Assembly: GCA_039619475.1 (NCBI GenBank)
Contig: CM077115.1
Location: forward strand, 534,348,315 to 534,412,314
Source: Icerya purchasi
Lineage: Eukaryota; Arthropoda; Insecta; Hemiptera; Monophlebidae
Reading direction: 5' to 3'
DNA length: 64,000 nt
Below, piece after piece: positions 1 to 10,925 of the stretch. The translations under genes were made by a program, and so were the position numbers. The first letter of the stretch is position 1, and each line of letters begins with the position of its first letter. The notes beneath the pieces were generated by a model that ran no database searches, was not told where the DNA came from, and saw nothing but the letters and a program-made list of their open reading frames with translations.

Positions 1-2
1 TG

Positions 3-800
3 GGTTATACAGCACCGAGGCAAGTATTTTCTCGTACGCAAGAGGACTCCTTAAAAAAATACTTGCTGCAAATGGCATCAATCTTTTATGAATATTCCCC
101 AAAAGACGTTCGTCGCCTTGCCTACGAATGTGCTGCGAAATTTAGCATTAATGTTCCATCCTCCTGGACTGCAAATAAGTTAGCCGGAAAAGAATGGCTT
201 ACGATGTTTTTAAAACGAAATCCGGAGCTATCCATTCGAAAGCCAGAACTCACTAGCCTTGGTAGGGCAACATCATTTAATGCTCAGAAGGTCAAAGTTT
301 TTTTTTTTTTGACAAATTAGCTGAAGTAATGGACAAATGTGGATTTAGTGCGTCAAACATTTGGAATATGGATGAGACAGGAGTGTCCACTGTGCTGAAG
401 CCAAATAAGATTGTAGCTGCCAAGGGTAAGTGTAAAGTCGGCGCCATGACTTCTGGGGAACGTGGGACTGATGTTACAGTAGTAACTGCTGTATCTGCTT
501 ATGGAAATTCAGTACTCCCTATATTTGTGTTTCCTAGAAAAAAATTTAAGAGACATTTTCTTAATGGTGGTCCCCCCTGGATGTATGTTGAGCCGGAAAA
601 AAAATCGTCCAGAGCAAACTATAATGTCCAACACTGAACCTAATCCCACTCCCTATGCCGCCACTAGCTAAGCCGAATCTGAACCTGGGACAAGCAACAA
701 TGAAAACGAGCTGGCCGATCTAACGCATACATTTTCTCTGGAAATAGTTCGACCATACCCAAAGGCAGGCCCTAGAAAAGCTACCAAAATGAACAATTTG
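3..800 (+). pseudogene. Pogo/Tigger-type transposase, broken and internally deleted
   Basis: Remnant of a Tc1/mariner-superfamily (pogo branch) transposase, a cut-and-paste enzyme with N-terminal helix-turn-helix domains and a DDE catalytic core. The frame is open from base 3 to about 300 and reads as the CENP-B-like HTH region (GKEWLTMFLKRNPELSIRKP). It shifts at a T-run (298-310) and resumes at 329 with the start of the catalytic core: NMDETG carries the first catalytic Asp, followed by TSGERG and FVFPRKKFK. Near 590 the sequence jumps to C-terminal tail-like sequence (IVRPYPKAGPRK at about 745-785), so the second and third catalytic residues are gone. Upstream sequence is cut by the window edge. 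Family assignment rests on motif order; the copy cannot be active. Confidence 0.85.
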
Positions 801-875
801 TGAAATTGAAAATATATAGAAAAAGAGAAAATCGTATATAGATGTAGATTGTGGAAGGCAAGTGTTCAGGGTTTT

Positions 876-975
876 TCAAATATTTCAAATTTACTTCTCT
901 TCAAATATTTCAAATTTACTTCTCTTCAAATATTTCAAATTTACTTCTCTTCAAATATTTCAGATTTATTCGTTT
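876..975 (+). repeat. 25-bp minisatellite, about four units
   Basis: The unit (TCAAATATTTCAAATTTACT plus TCTCT) occurs exactly three times at 876-900, 901-925 and 926-950, and once degenerate at 951-975. The paralogous locus in copy B (about 14975-15020) has roughly two units, so unit number changed after the copies separated. Confidence 0.9.
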
Positions 976-1980
976 TAAAATATTACCAATTTACTCAGAA
1001 AAAAATGTGGCTAAGAAGCTAGCTGAAAGCTAAAAGCTGAAAGAAAATCATTCTTCATACATATAAATAATTTAACTTACAAATCATTTAAGGGGTTACA
1101 GCACTGTAAATTTTTTGAAAAATCGATTTTTTTTTTTTTTTGACTTAAAATATACTTTGAACATTTCTGAATACGAGGAAATATGTTTTTTACCTGGAAA
1201 AAAATAATTTCTGTAAAATTTCACGCTTCTTCCCGAGCGCCACAGGCTGTTTCAAAATGCTTACTCGCTGCGACTGTCACCTTATGTAAATATTTGCTCA
1301 AAAGGTACCCTAATGTCTTGTTTTTTGATTTATAACTTCGCTAATACATCAACAGATATCGATAGAAGGTATTTATATTAATTTACAAGCTTTTCAAAAG
1401 AAAAGTAGGTCAGTATAGCGTAAGTACATGTATAAGGCTAAACGCATAGTGACGAGTCGAGGAGAGTTGCGATATAAGTAAACGAACAAAACTAAAAAGA
1501 GTATAGCGTTGATTAGACAATGTTGACGACACCTAGTGAAGTATGGAACATAACGAAGAGGAATCGGAAAAGCGTTTCGGACAGCGCACTAGTATTCTCG
1601 ATCGATCGATATAAATGAAAGATGTAATAGAAATGGGGTTAGATAAACATGCTCTTTCTTGCAAGAATATGCGCGATTATTTATCGGATTTTAGGGAATT
1701 TTTCTCATTTGGTAAACGCGTCATGTGTCGCCCCATATGCTAGAACTGTGTTATGTGAAGATAAAATGGAATGGAGTAAACGAAATGTAAAGAGGAAAAA
1801 AAAACAATTTGAATTCTCTGCTTTGCTCACCAATGAAAGATCTGACGCGATCATTTTCGACGCATCACTATATTCTTAGTCTAAGCAGGACGTAGTTTTC
1901 TCCCGTGAATTCTCCGTTTCTCTGTCTAGTGCTGATTTTTAACGGTTTGTTTATAATTTTACGTGTTTTTTAAAGTTACA

Positions 1981-3714
1981 ATGAGTAACAAAAAAAGTGT
2001 ACCCGGCCAAGAAAGGTACCAAGAAATCGTATTCAACGCGGCGTCGGAGTAGCGCGTCATTAAGACGACCGTTGAATAGATTCGAAACTGAGGGCGATTC
2101 GGAAGGAGTCAGTGCTTCTGCCAAGAAATTAAAAATTTCTGATGAAGATTTTGATGTTCATTCTGAATTCGGCTATAGAATTATAAACTTTTTTGTCGTT
2201 TTCTCTGCCATTTCACAACACGTGAAGTGTAAGCTGTGCAATTCAGACGTTACGTTTCTTGAAAGAAGCCCTCGGGGCTTAGGTTTCAAAATAGTTATTG
2301 CTTGTCCGAAATGTCCAGAAATATCTATTGCAAGTAGTAAATTCATACGAAATGCATACGAAATTAACCGTCGAATCGTGTTAGCAATGCGACTACTAGG
2401 AGTAGGGCTAAATGGAATAATAAAGTTTTGCGCATTTATGGAATTGCCACGACCGATATTTCAGTCTTTTTACGACAAATTAGTGGATATGATTTCGATC
2501 GCAACGAAAACAGTACGAGACGCTAGTATGAAGAAAGCGGCGCAAGAAGAGAAAATGAAAAGTGAAGAAAATGGACAATTTGAAGGGATAACTGTTTGCG
2601 GTGATGGTTCGTGGAGGAAACGCGGACATTCATCGCTTTTCGGAGTCGTGTCATTGATTGTATGGTTTACAGGCAAAATCGTAGATGTTAAAGTAAAGTC
2701 AAAGTACTGTAAAGCCTGCGAACACTGGAAAAATAAATTAGAAACATCTGAGTATGAATCCTGGTATGAAGCACACGTCGACGAATGTCTAGCGAACCAC
2801 GAAGGCTCATCTGGTAAGATGGAGGTAGACGCTGTTGTTGAAATGTTTGTACGCTCCGAAAATTTGCACGGCCTGAAATATGCAAACTACATTGGTGATG
2901 GCGACAGCAAAACTTTCAAAGGCATAATGGATAAAAGGCCGTATAAAAATGTGGAAGTAAACAAACATGAGTGCATTGATCATGTACAAAAGAGAATGGG
3001 TACTCGACTGAGAAAACTGAAAAAGACAATGAAAGGTCTCGGAGGAAAAGGTAAATTAACTGGCAAATTAATTGATCAGTTAGTAATTTATTATGGCTTG
3101 GCGATACGTCGAAATCCGAACCCCTTGGAAAATATGAAAAACCAAATTTGGGCGACCTTATTTCATAAAATATCAACCGACGAAAATCCGCAACACGAGA
3201 AGTGCTCAGAGTCTTGGTGCGACTCTGGAAGAAGGCGTAAGCAGCGGGTTCCTTGGATACCTTTCGTCATAAGGAGCCGCTTCCTAAGGAAGTTTTTGAA
3301 GCGATCAAACCGATTTATGAGGACCTGAGCCGAGATGATTTGTTAACCCGTTGTTTGGGAGGCTACACACAAAATAGTAACGAAAGTTTCAATGTTGCGG
3401 TTTGGAATTTAGCTCCAAAATCTTATTCGAACGGCAAAAAAGTCTTGAATATAGCGGTTGATATTGCTGTATGCAATGTTAATGATGGTTTCATGAATAT
3501 TCTACGAATCATGCAAGTTTTGCAAATGGATATTGGCCTTCAGTCATACAATTTTTGCCTTGAAACCAATACTAAGCGGATCAAGCAAGCCGAATTGTCT
3601 ATAACAGATGCAGCGAAAGAGGCGCGCTCCACCATAAAATCTTCAAAAAGAGAGAATGAGGAAAAATATTTAAATCTAGAAGGGCAGCTTTATGGTCCGG
3701 GGATAGCAGATTAA
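1981..3714 (+). pseudogene. Mutator-like/Kolobok-type transposase, frameshifted
   Basis: Transposase of the surrounding TTAA element, resembling the insect 'Mutator-like transposase domain' proteins. An ATG at 1981 is one base out of phase with the long frame beginning about 1997; the slip lies in an A-run (1989-1996). The frame then covers a basic N-terminus, paired cysteines (CKLC, CPKC), a conserved segment (VLAMRLLGVGLNGIIKFC), the acidic motif CGDGSW (Asp near codon 203 counted from 1997), KYCKACEHW and a region ending SESWCD. A second slip near 3230-3250 moves into 3253-3714, which keeps the family hallmark RCLGGYTQNSNESFN and the C-terminal helix-rich tail. At least two frameshifts make it inactive as written. 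Family recognition is from motif memory. Confidence 0.75.
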
Positions 3715-3813
3715 CGGTGAAAATTTTTAAATAATCGAATTTTTCATTTTTACATGTCTATAACATATTTTAAAACTTTAAACGCGTTTTTCTCAAAACT
3801 GAATTTTTCAAAA

Positions 3814-4122
3814 CGGCACGCAGCATAACTCGAACAATTTTTATTTTTTTTGTTTGAAATTTTAACTATACCTTTAAAATAACATTTCGAAGAGAAATAC
3901 GAACGGGATTTTTGAAAAGTTAATTTGAACGTTAGTTATTAACAAATAATTGCTTTTTTTTGTGGTAGAAAACTGAACTTTTTAAATAAATACTAGTCAA
4001 TCATACAAAAATCAATATTTTCCAAATTCCGTACGTATTTCTCTTCAAAATGTTATTTTAAAGGTATAGTTAAAATTTCAAACAAAAAAAATGAAAATTG
4101 TTTAGAGTTATGCTGCGTGCCG
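3814..4122. repeat. Imperfect 96-bp inverted repeat inside the Kolobok-like element
   Basis: Arms at about 3814-3909 and 4027-4122 are reverse complements with few mismatches, separated by about 117 bp. Each holds the segment TTTTAACTATACCTTTAAAA or its complement. The repeat lies between the transposase stop and the right terminus and would fold into a long hairpin. It may be a remnant of a nested foldback element or a subterminal structure of the transposon. Confidence 0.85.
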
Positions 4123-4788
4123 CAAGGCGCTCCAAAATAAACATGCCTTACGAAAATGGCTCCCAAGTCGCCATTTTGTAATATTTTTTGACGAAATTTT
4201 TTTTTTAAATACTTAAATATATGCTTAATCACTACCTTGAATATTAATTTTCTATTTCCTTTCCTTCCATCAAAAAAAAAAGTGCTCAAAAAACGCTTTT
4301 TTTTTTAGGCTGTTACAGTGGTGTAACCCCTTAAGTTGCGAATAATTTAACTTAGAAATGAAAGCATAATTTTAGAATAATTAATGTGATTATTTACTAT
4401 CGCTTTAAAAAAAAAAATACTACACATTTGTGATTAAATTATTGCGTACTGAATAAAAATTTTTTTTTTTTAATTTGCAAAATTTTAATTTGTTATTTCA
4501 GAGATATTTACAAAATCCTACGCTAATAAAGAAGTATAAGTTAATTTTAATTATAAATTTTAAAACAATATGATTTTGCCCATTTCGATTATCGTCCTAC
4601 GCCTGCTATAGATGTGATTTATTGTCACCGCATGTCATTGACCGCGAAATTTGCATTATAATAGTAACCCACTAACCTGTTGTGCCGGTCATTGTTCTCT
4701 GTCGTTTCCGGTTGTTGCGGGTGTCCGGCATTTTTTTTTTATTATTTTTTTTTTTTGTGTTTTTTTCCCGTTTTCTGCCCTCGTAATA

Positions 4789-6036
4789 ATGCCCACCGAA
4801 ATCGTATTGTGCGACGCGCCGTGTGAACCTGTATATTTCGATTTAATGGCGTATACGGAAGAACAAGCCATCGATTTCCTGATCAAACATCGGGTTCTTC
4901 CGTATTTCAGGTTCAATTATTTCAAACATTTTTTTTTTCTTTTTTTTTTCATGTTTCATTTCTTCTTATCTACTTCCGCTGCATTTTTTTATTTTTTTTT
5001 ACAAAGAATGATTTGCTATGTAGGGTTTGCTCGGCGTGTCAGAGCCTACTAACGTTGAACAAGGCGGCTTTACAATTTCGGTTGTGGCCGACGGATCGGC
5101 GGTGTTGAATGCCAATTTAAAAGTTCGGCCAAGACTGGGACGTGGCTTTCGCGTTGTCGGGTACCTGTGTTAACAATTTGGCGGTTTGTAGTTACAGTCT
5201 TGTACGTCAGTAATCCTCGTGTATATCTACTTTCCCTACTGAAATTATCAAGCGCAACAATTACCGACTACTGGACCTCCTTCTGTAGTGAAGTTATGGT
5301 GCATTATTTCAATAAACGTTCGGCTCCTTTAGGAGGTAAGGACCGTATCGTGCAAATTGATGAAGCTAAGTTCATCAAAATAAAATTTGTGTCTACCTCC
5401 TTTTCACGCCGAAAGGCTGGTTTATGGGTTTTTGGTGCAATTGATGTTTCCTCCGGCAATTTTTACATGACTCTTGTTCCTGACCGTAGTTCCCAAACGT
5501 TGCTTCCGATTATTCATCGTGTTATCCGTCTCGGTTCGATCATCCAATCTGACGAATGGAGAGGGTATACACCTCTTTCTCATGATCCTAATTATATCCA
5601 CCGTACTGTAAACCATTTCGTCACTTACGTTAATCCGGTTACCGGGGTTCACACCAACAACATTAAACGTTTATGGCGTGAAGCCCGAAGTAAAATTCCG
5701 AAATATGGTACTAGGGAAGATTTCTTCCCCTACTATATCGCGGAATTTTATTTCACGCAACGAGTGCCACTGTCTCAGCTAGTGCACGAATTTTATAACA
5801 CCGCCGCCGAGATCTATCCAGTCGGTTCGTTTTTTTTTATATATTTTCTGTTTACGGTATTTTGCTTTTTCCGCGCTATTTTAAATATGTCCCTTACTAA
5901 CATATTAACTTTCCGGTATTTCATTTTTCGCGCTATTTCCCATATCATAGTTAAGTTACATCACTTTGTTTACGTCATGTTCATTTTTGGTCGTAATTTT
6001 AGTTCGTTCATTTTCGCTGTTATTCATAGTGTGTAA
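4789..6036 (+). pseudogene. Merlin (IS1016/IS1595-like) transposase, copy A
   Basis: Spliced DDE transposase. Exon 1 is 4789-4910 (starts MPTEIVLCDAPCEP, ends LPYF plus two bases). An intron with GT...TAG borders and a long pyrimidine tract spans 4911-5023. Exon 2 from 5024 reads RVCSACQSLLTL, a zinc-ribbon-like segment. A one-base frame slip near 5105 precedes the core, which is open from 5167: IVQIDEAKF (first Asp), WVFGAIDVSSGNF, IIQSDEWRGY (second Asp), VNHFVTYVNPVTGVHTNNI. The third acidic residue is Lys here (NNIKRLW), where copy B has Glu, so catalysis should be lost. The normal stop has been removed by a deletion at 5819/5820, and the frame reads on into noncoding DNA to 6036. Close relatives: Merlin transposons and bacterial IS1595. 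Confidence 0.85.
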
Positions 6037-6095
6037 GTTCACACACTATGAATAATAGCAAAAATTAACGAACTAAAATTACGACCAAAAATGAA
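5980..6095. repeat. 55-bp-arm hairpin at the Merlin right end (copy A)
   Basis: Arms 5980-6034 and 6041-6095 are complementary with only three mismatches, around a 6-bp loop (AAGTTC). The outer edge (CCAGTTCATTTTTGG on the complement) is the terminal-repeat sequence that also appears at 14016-14029. The element therefore seems to end in a folded-back duplication of its own terminus. Confidence 0.92.
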
Positions 6096-6120
6096 CTGGA
6101 GTCTGGTATCTGATCGCTTA

Positions 6121-6225
6121 CCATGCCCTTTCTTAAATTGCAAGAAACGTTTTTGCCCATACAAATATTTAAGATCGCACATAAACGGTGAACATGAGGG
6201 GAAGTTAAATTGTGAAAATTTATAA
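6121..6225 (+). pseudogene. Isolated C2H2 zinc-finger fragment
   Basis: A 34-codon frame ending in TAA contains one textbook C2H2 finger: CPFLNCKKRF begins it and the spacing is C-x4-C-x12-H-x4-H, with the conserved Phe and Leu in place. It starts immediately at the right boundary of the Merlin copy and no other finger or exon was found nearby. A TTTCAG follows the stop within ten bases. It could be the end of a decayed transposon or host exon cut off by the Merlin insertion; a chance match is less likely given perfect spacing. Confidence 0.5.
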
Positions 6226-9200
6226 TTTCAGAATGAAACTAGCGAATATAATCTGTACATATATTTTTAATTATATAATATAACTGAGCTGACTATATAC
6301 GAATAAAACAAATACAAATAATTTCATTTGTGTATTGTAAGAATTCAAAAAATGGAAAACTGAAGTAGAAAAATCGGGCAATTGTTCATATATAAAAAAC
6401 AGTGGTATACGGGAATGTTCTTCAGGAAAACGACAGTATTTTGTATGCCATCGTTCGTATACACCAATAATAAAACTTCCTGCTGACCAGATAAGACAAA
6501 TTAGAAGTAGTGGTTGGTATATTTAAAATATACAGTAGAAAAACATGCATAAAGATGATTAAACCCTTGCATTCACATATTTATAATGGTTTTTATATGT
6601 AATTTAAAAAATTGATACATTTGAATTAATCTCAATCTAAACTTATGTATGCTATTCTCTATTTTAAGATTTTATGTTCAAAATGAAGGTTGCTCTTAAA
6701 AGATATAGAGATGCTCCGAAAAATACAGATAAAATAAAATGTGTTTGTTTACTTCAAAATATTATAATCGATAAAGATGGTTTTCGGCATATAATATGCA
6801 ACACAGTAATATCGGTATAGCATTAAAATTGTCTTAGCTGTGTCGAACAAATAATAGATTTACTGTAAACTGTTACGAAATTCGCAAACAATTTAAAAAT
6901 TATTTTTCTGAGACAGGATCAATAAATTATCAAACAACACATACTTGATACATAATAACAAATAACATTTTTCAGTCTGTATAGTTTCCTGTATCTGTTA
7001 CGTGTTATAACAAAGTAATTGTAAAACGTGTATTATATTCTTCACTTCAGTATGTTATTTCTTAGTACTTTTATAATTTTTAAAAACACACATCTGTTTT
7101 GTCGTAAGAAAAACCTATATATGTTTTCGTTTTGTTATTTTAATTTTTAAATTAAACTAAAATTGTTGACAAAAGTCCAGAGAAATGAAATAACGGTGAT
7201 GTATTCTTTCATTAAAATAAACATAGTGTTCAGTTATTGATTTTCAATATTCATTACACTACTCTCTCGACTATAAACATTAGTATACGACTGTAAATAA
7301 CAAATTACAGTAAGTATAAAATACGTTGGATTGAATTTTTTTCCTTAGAAGATACATTGTATAGCGTAAACTTGTAGGTACACAAAAATTTAGTTCTGCA
7401 TTTATTTTCAAATAAATCAATATTACACTCTAGCACAAAATATCAAAAATTACTACTTGTGTTTTTAAGTTACTTTAATTTTCGAATTGAACTACAATCA
7501 ATAAATTTTACTTAACATGTTTAGAACTTTAATATTTTGCGACTTATGATTTATATTTATTCTTACTAACATTATAATTTTAACAGATATCATGTATTTT
7601 CAAAAAATCCAACAATTTTAAATCAAAGTAAACAAAATGAGCTATATGAAATATATAATTTAGTAAAAATTACTTACACGATTCATTCAATTCGGCAACA
7701 ATTTCCATCCGTAATTATTTTTGACAGATTCCGATTACGATATTTCTTTATAGATTGTTCCCACAAGGATTTTCTTTTTTCGAACACCAACATTTTAACA
7801 CGGCGCGTAACCGCTTTACTCCCACGAGTCAAAATAACAAACAAACATACCGGCATCTGAAAATTAACTTGTACAACTCTACACGTGACTACAATACAAA
7901 CTGACGATGAACGATATATCGATCAACAGCAACACCGCCGAATGTGCTCACAGAAAAAAGTCGATATAACTCGATATTTCAGCGTTATAGCCAGAAGATT
8001 ACTATTATTCACACTCAAATTGGAATTTTTATTTCTTTACTCGAAATGATATATTTTTTAAATATACTATACAATCATAATTCCAATAAAAAACCAAAAA
8101 CAACTCCAAAACGCATTTAATAATTTATTAATGAAATTAATTAGTTCATTTCATCGTTATTTCATCCGTTCATTTTTTCCAGTTAACATATTTAGACTCA
8201 TTATGTAATAATAAAGCTATATAATTTTTACTTCAATTATAAATACGACAGTGAAAATTTTAAATAATGAAAATACCAAACAGTTACTATTATTATTATT
8301 TCACTTACACGTTCAATTTAATTATATATGATGATAAATTTATTTTATTATTGATCGTGTAATGTCAACCAATACTGTTTTTATCATTCACCAAAATTTT
8401 TGTTCGTTAATTTAATAATAAATAGAGGCAAACAGTATTCGTTTTAGCGATTATTCTTATATTTAAAGTTTATTATATTAAGAAGTAAATAAATTAAGCT
8501 TATTTCCCATAGTAAATAACAAAAGTGAAAACAAGTAAATGTAAAATAAGTTTACTATTTACAAGACGACTTTAAACATTATGCCAATTAAAGTAATAGA
8601 TTATTGTAAAATTTTACAAATGATGCTTCATAAATTTTTAATTAGTTTTATTTTAAATCAAATGAAAATTCTTTAATATAAAATAATAGCGCAATGTTTG
8701 TAAATGTAACTTTCATATTACACATTACTATGTTTTTATATGTTTGTGAAATTTATTAATACTTTAATTGATCAAAAAATTTAAAATAAATCGAAAGCAA
8801 CGCTTGATTATTTTTTATGTTGTTATTTAAAAATTAACTATGTGAATACTGCGCACTAGTGTTCAGATTTTTATAAGTGAATACTAAGCTCAACGTTTTA
8901 CAATTATTTCGAATGACTTTATTTAAAATGTTTTTGCAAATTTAAAAAAAAAAAGAGGGAACAGTGACGTTTTATGTCAGAAAATAATGGATATATTTGG
9001 AAAGTGACAAATGTTAACATTTTGTAATTTACTGTAATTGTGATAAATAAAATTATATTTGTTTTACCTGTAAATCTTTATTTCTATTCAGAAACATCTT
9101 CAATTAAATTACTTTCGTCTGAAGAAATATTTTGTAGTTCTATTATAATGGACTTCATCTGATCGTCGATATAATATAAATTATTATAATCATCTGTTTG

Positions 9201-9229
9201 TATTTTATCAGTATGTTCAACTGCTATAA
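6226..9229. other. AT-rich intergenic stretch with no recognised gene
   Basis: About 3 kb of strongly AT-rich sequence with dense stops in all frames. I see no transposon ends or long repeats. The only richer patch is about 7680-7990. There a 57-codon minus-strand frame (7856-7683, starting MPVCLFVIL) is followed, in its own direction, by a GTAAGT donor-like site. Upstream of it are several ATCGATA-like motifs (about 7910-7970). That patch could be a first exon with a promoter, but there is no homology to support it. Confidence 0.5.
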
Positions 9230-10480
9230 CTCAATCATCCACCGTAATTTTATCCACCGCATTATTCAATAATTTTTCAACGTCATTCATTTTAAACGTG
9301 TTATTTTGAGTAGCCACCTCACATTTTATTTGCGCCAAAAATTTGTTCAATTGGTATATAATAAGGATAATACACGGTTGACGAATAATTTCATGACCTT
9401 TTTCATTTGTCAAATTATCTAACTTATATATCTTTGGTACATTTTTCACCCTAGAATGTAATAATTCAGCTCTCGTTTCATTAATCGAAAATAATTTTGT
9501 TTTTAAGCCATGTTTGTGTGTTGTTCTTTTTTTCTAATTTAAGCGTGGTACTGAATATGTTAAAACTAAATGATAACTAGCATTGCCCATTACAATTACA
9601 AAACTTCCAATAAATTTAGAAAATTTACAAACCAATTTTTAAATACTGTGCAATTCATTTGACTATGATAATCTGGGCTATTTTTTGCCCGTAAAATTAA
9701 TTTGTATTCTTTAAAAAATCCAGTTTTTTCAGAACCTACATGTAACAAAATTAAGCGCCCACCCTTACCAATTGCAATTTTTAGAGCACCATTTTGATTT
9801 TCATCCTGCCAGAATTTACTCTGGCTGTGATTTTGATTATTCAATGCCTCGTCTAAATAAAATACCGGCCTGTTTAATTTATAATTTTTAATTTCATGAA
9901 TTTGGCTCCAGCAGCTATTCTATCAGTGCGTTCCAAAAAAAATTTCCTTTCGTTTGATGATTTCCGATAGTGAAATATCATTATTTTTAAGATATTCCAC
10001 GCCGATGTTTTACAACTCTGAAAGTTTATCTCATTTCGCAATTCACCAAGTACGTTTTCCAAAGTTGGATACTCACCTTTTATATAAAAACTGAATACAC
10101 ATTGACGTACTTTATGTTTATTGAAATTGTCTAGCATGATAATAAATTTTTCTCGTTCATATGTGTTTGTAGCGTTCTCCAAAGTAGTTCTTTCCAAATT
10201 ATCAATATGTTTTATAATATTATAAATAAATTTCACTGATGATATTCTACATGCCTGCAGCAGCATTCTTTTGTGCTGGTTTAAAATTAAAGTTTTCGAA
10301 AATATCTGGGTTATCAGCCAAATTTTGAAAAAACTTATAAACATTTGCCATTATTATTTTGCTTTGCTCATCGAAATCTTTTATACCTGTTCTTGATCCC
10401 AAATTTGATAGAATGACCAATTCTTCATCACCATGATGGTCATTTTTTTTTATTTCTGTTGTTGCTAGATGGTTAAGAAC
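9230..10480 (-). pseudogene. Tc1/mariner-superfamily (IS630-like DDE) transposase, decayed
   Basis: Read on the minus strand, fragments appear in the right order for the common insect IS630-like transposase. An N-terminal segment (EELVILSNLGSRTGIKDFDE at about 10420-10360) leads into KTAAA-like HTH sequence near 10260. A middle block lies at 10344-9874. The catalytic-core block 9844-9596 carries KFWQDENQNGALKIAIGKGG, LILLHVGSEKTGF and DYHSQMNCTVFKNWF. The C-terminus (9449-9231) reads QIKCEVATQNNTFKMNDVEK. The blocks are separated by stops and frame changes, and the acidic motif before the core and the MDNA-type motif were not recovered. Family recognition rests on the HVGSE/DYH-MN and C-terminal lysine-rich motifs. 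No terminal repeats were found. Confidence 0.7.
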
Positions 10481-10925
10481 TTGAAACAAATAAAATATAT
10501 TATATGTATAAACAAGAGTGTTGAGAAGGAGTGTATTCAGAAAGAATGAAACAAAAATGCGCGGTAAAAGAAAAAAAATGATAAGGTAAATAAAGATAAA
10601 ACTGGAAAAATACAAAAATAAGAAAATCAGAACTAATGAAATTATTTTGAAAAGATTTAGAAGTACTAATAAACAAGTGAATGAAACCATAAAAATAAAC
10701 ACAATATCACGTATACAAGTGTATTCGCCTGAAATTTATTAAAATATTGTAATCTATAAACTAAAACATAATTTGGTAAAGAACGATATATTTTTGAAAA
10801 ATTAAATTAAAAATATATAAATTCTGTCAAAACTTTTAAATGTTGTGATGGCAGGGTTTGAAAGCCAGCCGAAAGCCAATCATTTTTAAATATCATAAGC
10901 TTAATCCAAAAACGAGCCTTTCGGG

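Larger units (their letters stand above)
1088..4334 (+). mobile_element. Kolobok-like DNA transposon with TTAA target-site duplication
   Basis: The element proper is 1092-4330 (3,239 bp), flanked by TTAA at 1088-1091 and 4331-4334. Its ends are inverted: the left reads GGGGTTACAGCACTGTAA and the reverse complement of the right reads GGGGTTACACCACTGTAA. The paralogous locus at 15142-15145 has a single TTAA with matching flanks on both sides, a true empty site. It carries one transposase gene (about 1981-3714), long untranslated flanks and an internal inverted repeat. TTAA duplications are known for piggyBac and Kolobok; the transposase is not piggyBac-like, so Kolobok is the best fit. The boundaries are seen directly; the superfamily name is inferred. 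Confidence 0.88.
797..6124 (+). mobile_element. Merlin-type element copy A, 5'-truncated and split by a TTAA element
   Basis: Bases 797-1091 plus 4335-6124 align almost base for base with 14893-17021, so this is a second copy of the same Merlin-bearing element. Homology begins abruptly at 797, exactly where pogo sequence ends, and stops at about 6124, which defines the right end. Copy A lacks the left terminal repeat seen in copy B at 13993. It is interrupted by the TTAA-flanked element at 1092-4330 and has lost about 104 bp after position 5819 relative to B. Confidence 0.8.

Noticed and set aside
876..975. CRISPR array
   Set aside because: Units are contiguous 25-bp tandem repeats without spacers, in eukaryotic DNA.
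1649..1879. 76-codon frame upstream of the Mutator-like transposase
   Set aside because: Lies in the element's 5' untranslated region, has no motif, and no relation to the transposase N-terminus.
4651..5052. Merlin exon as one continuous 133-codon protein
   Set aside because: The second half is poly-Phe from a pyrimidine tract; GT...TAG borders and in-frame rejoining show it is an intron.
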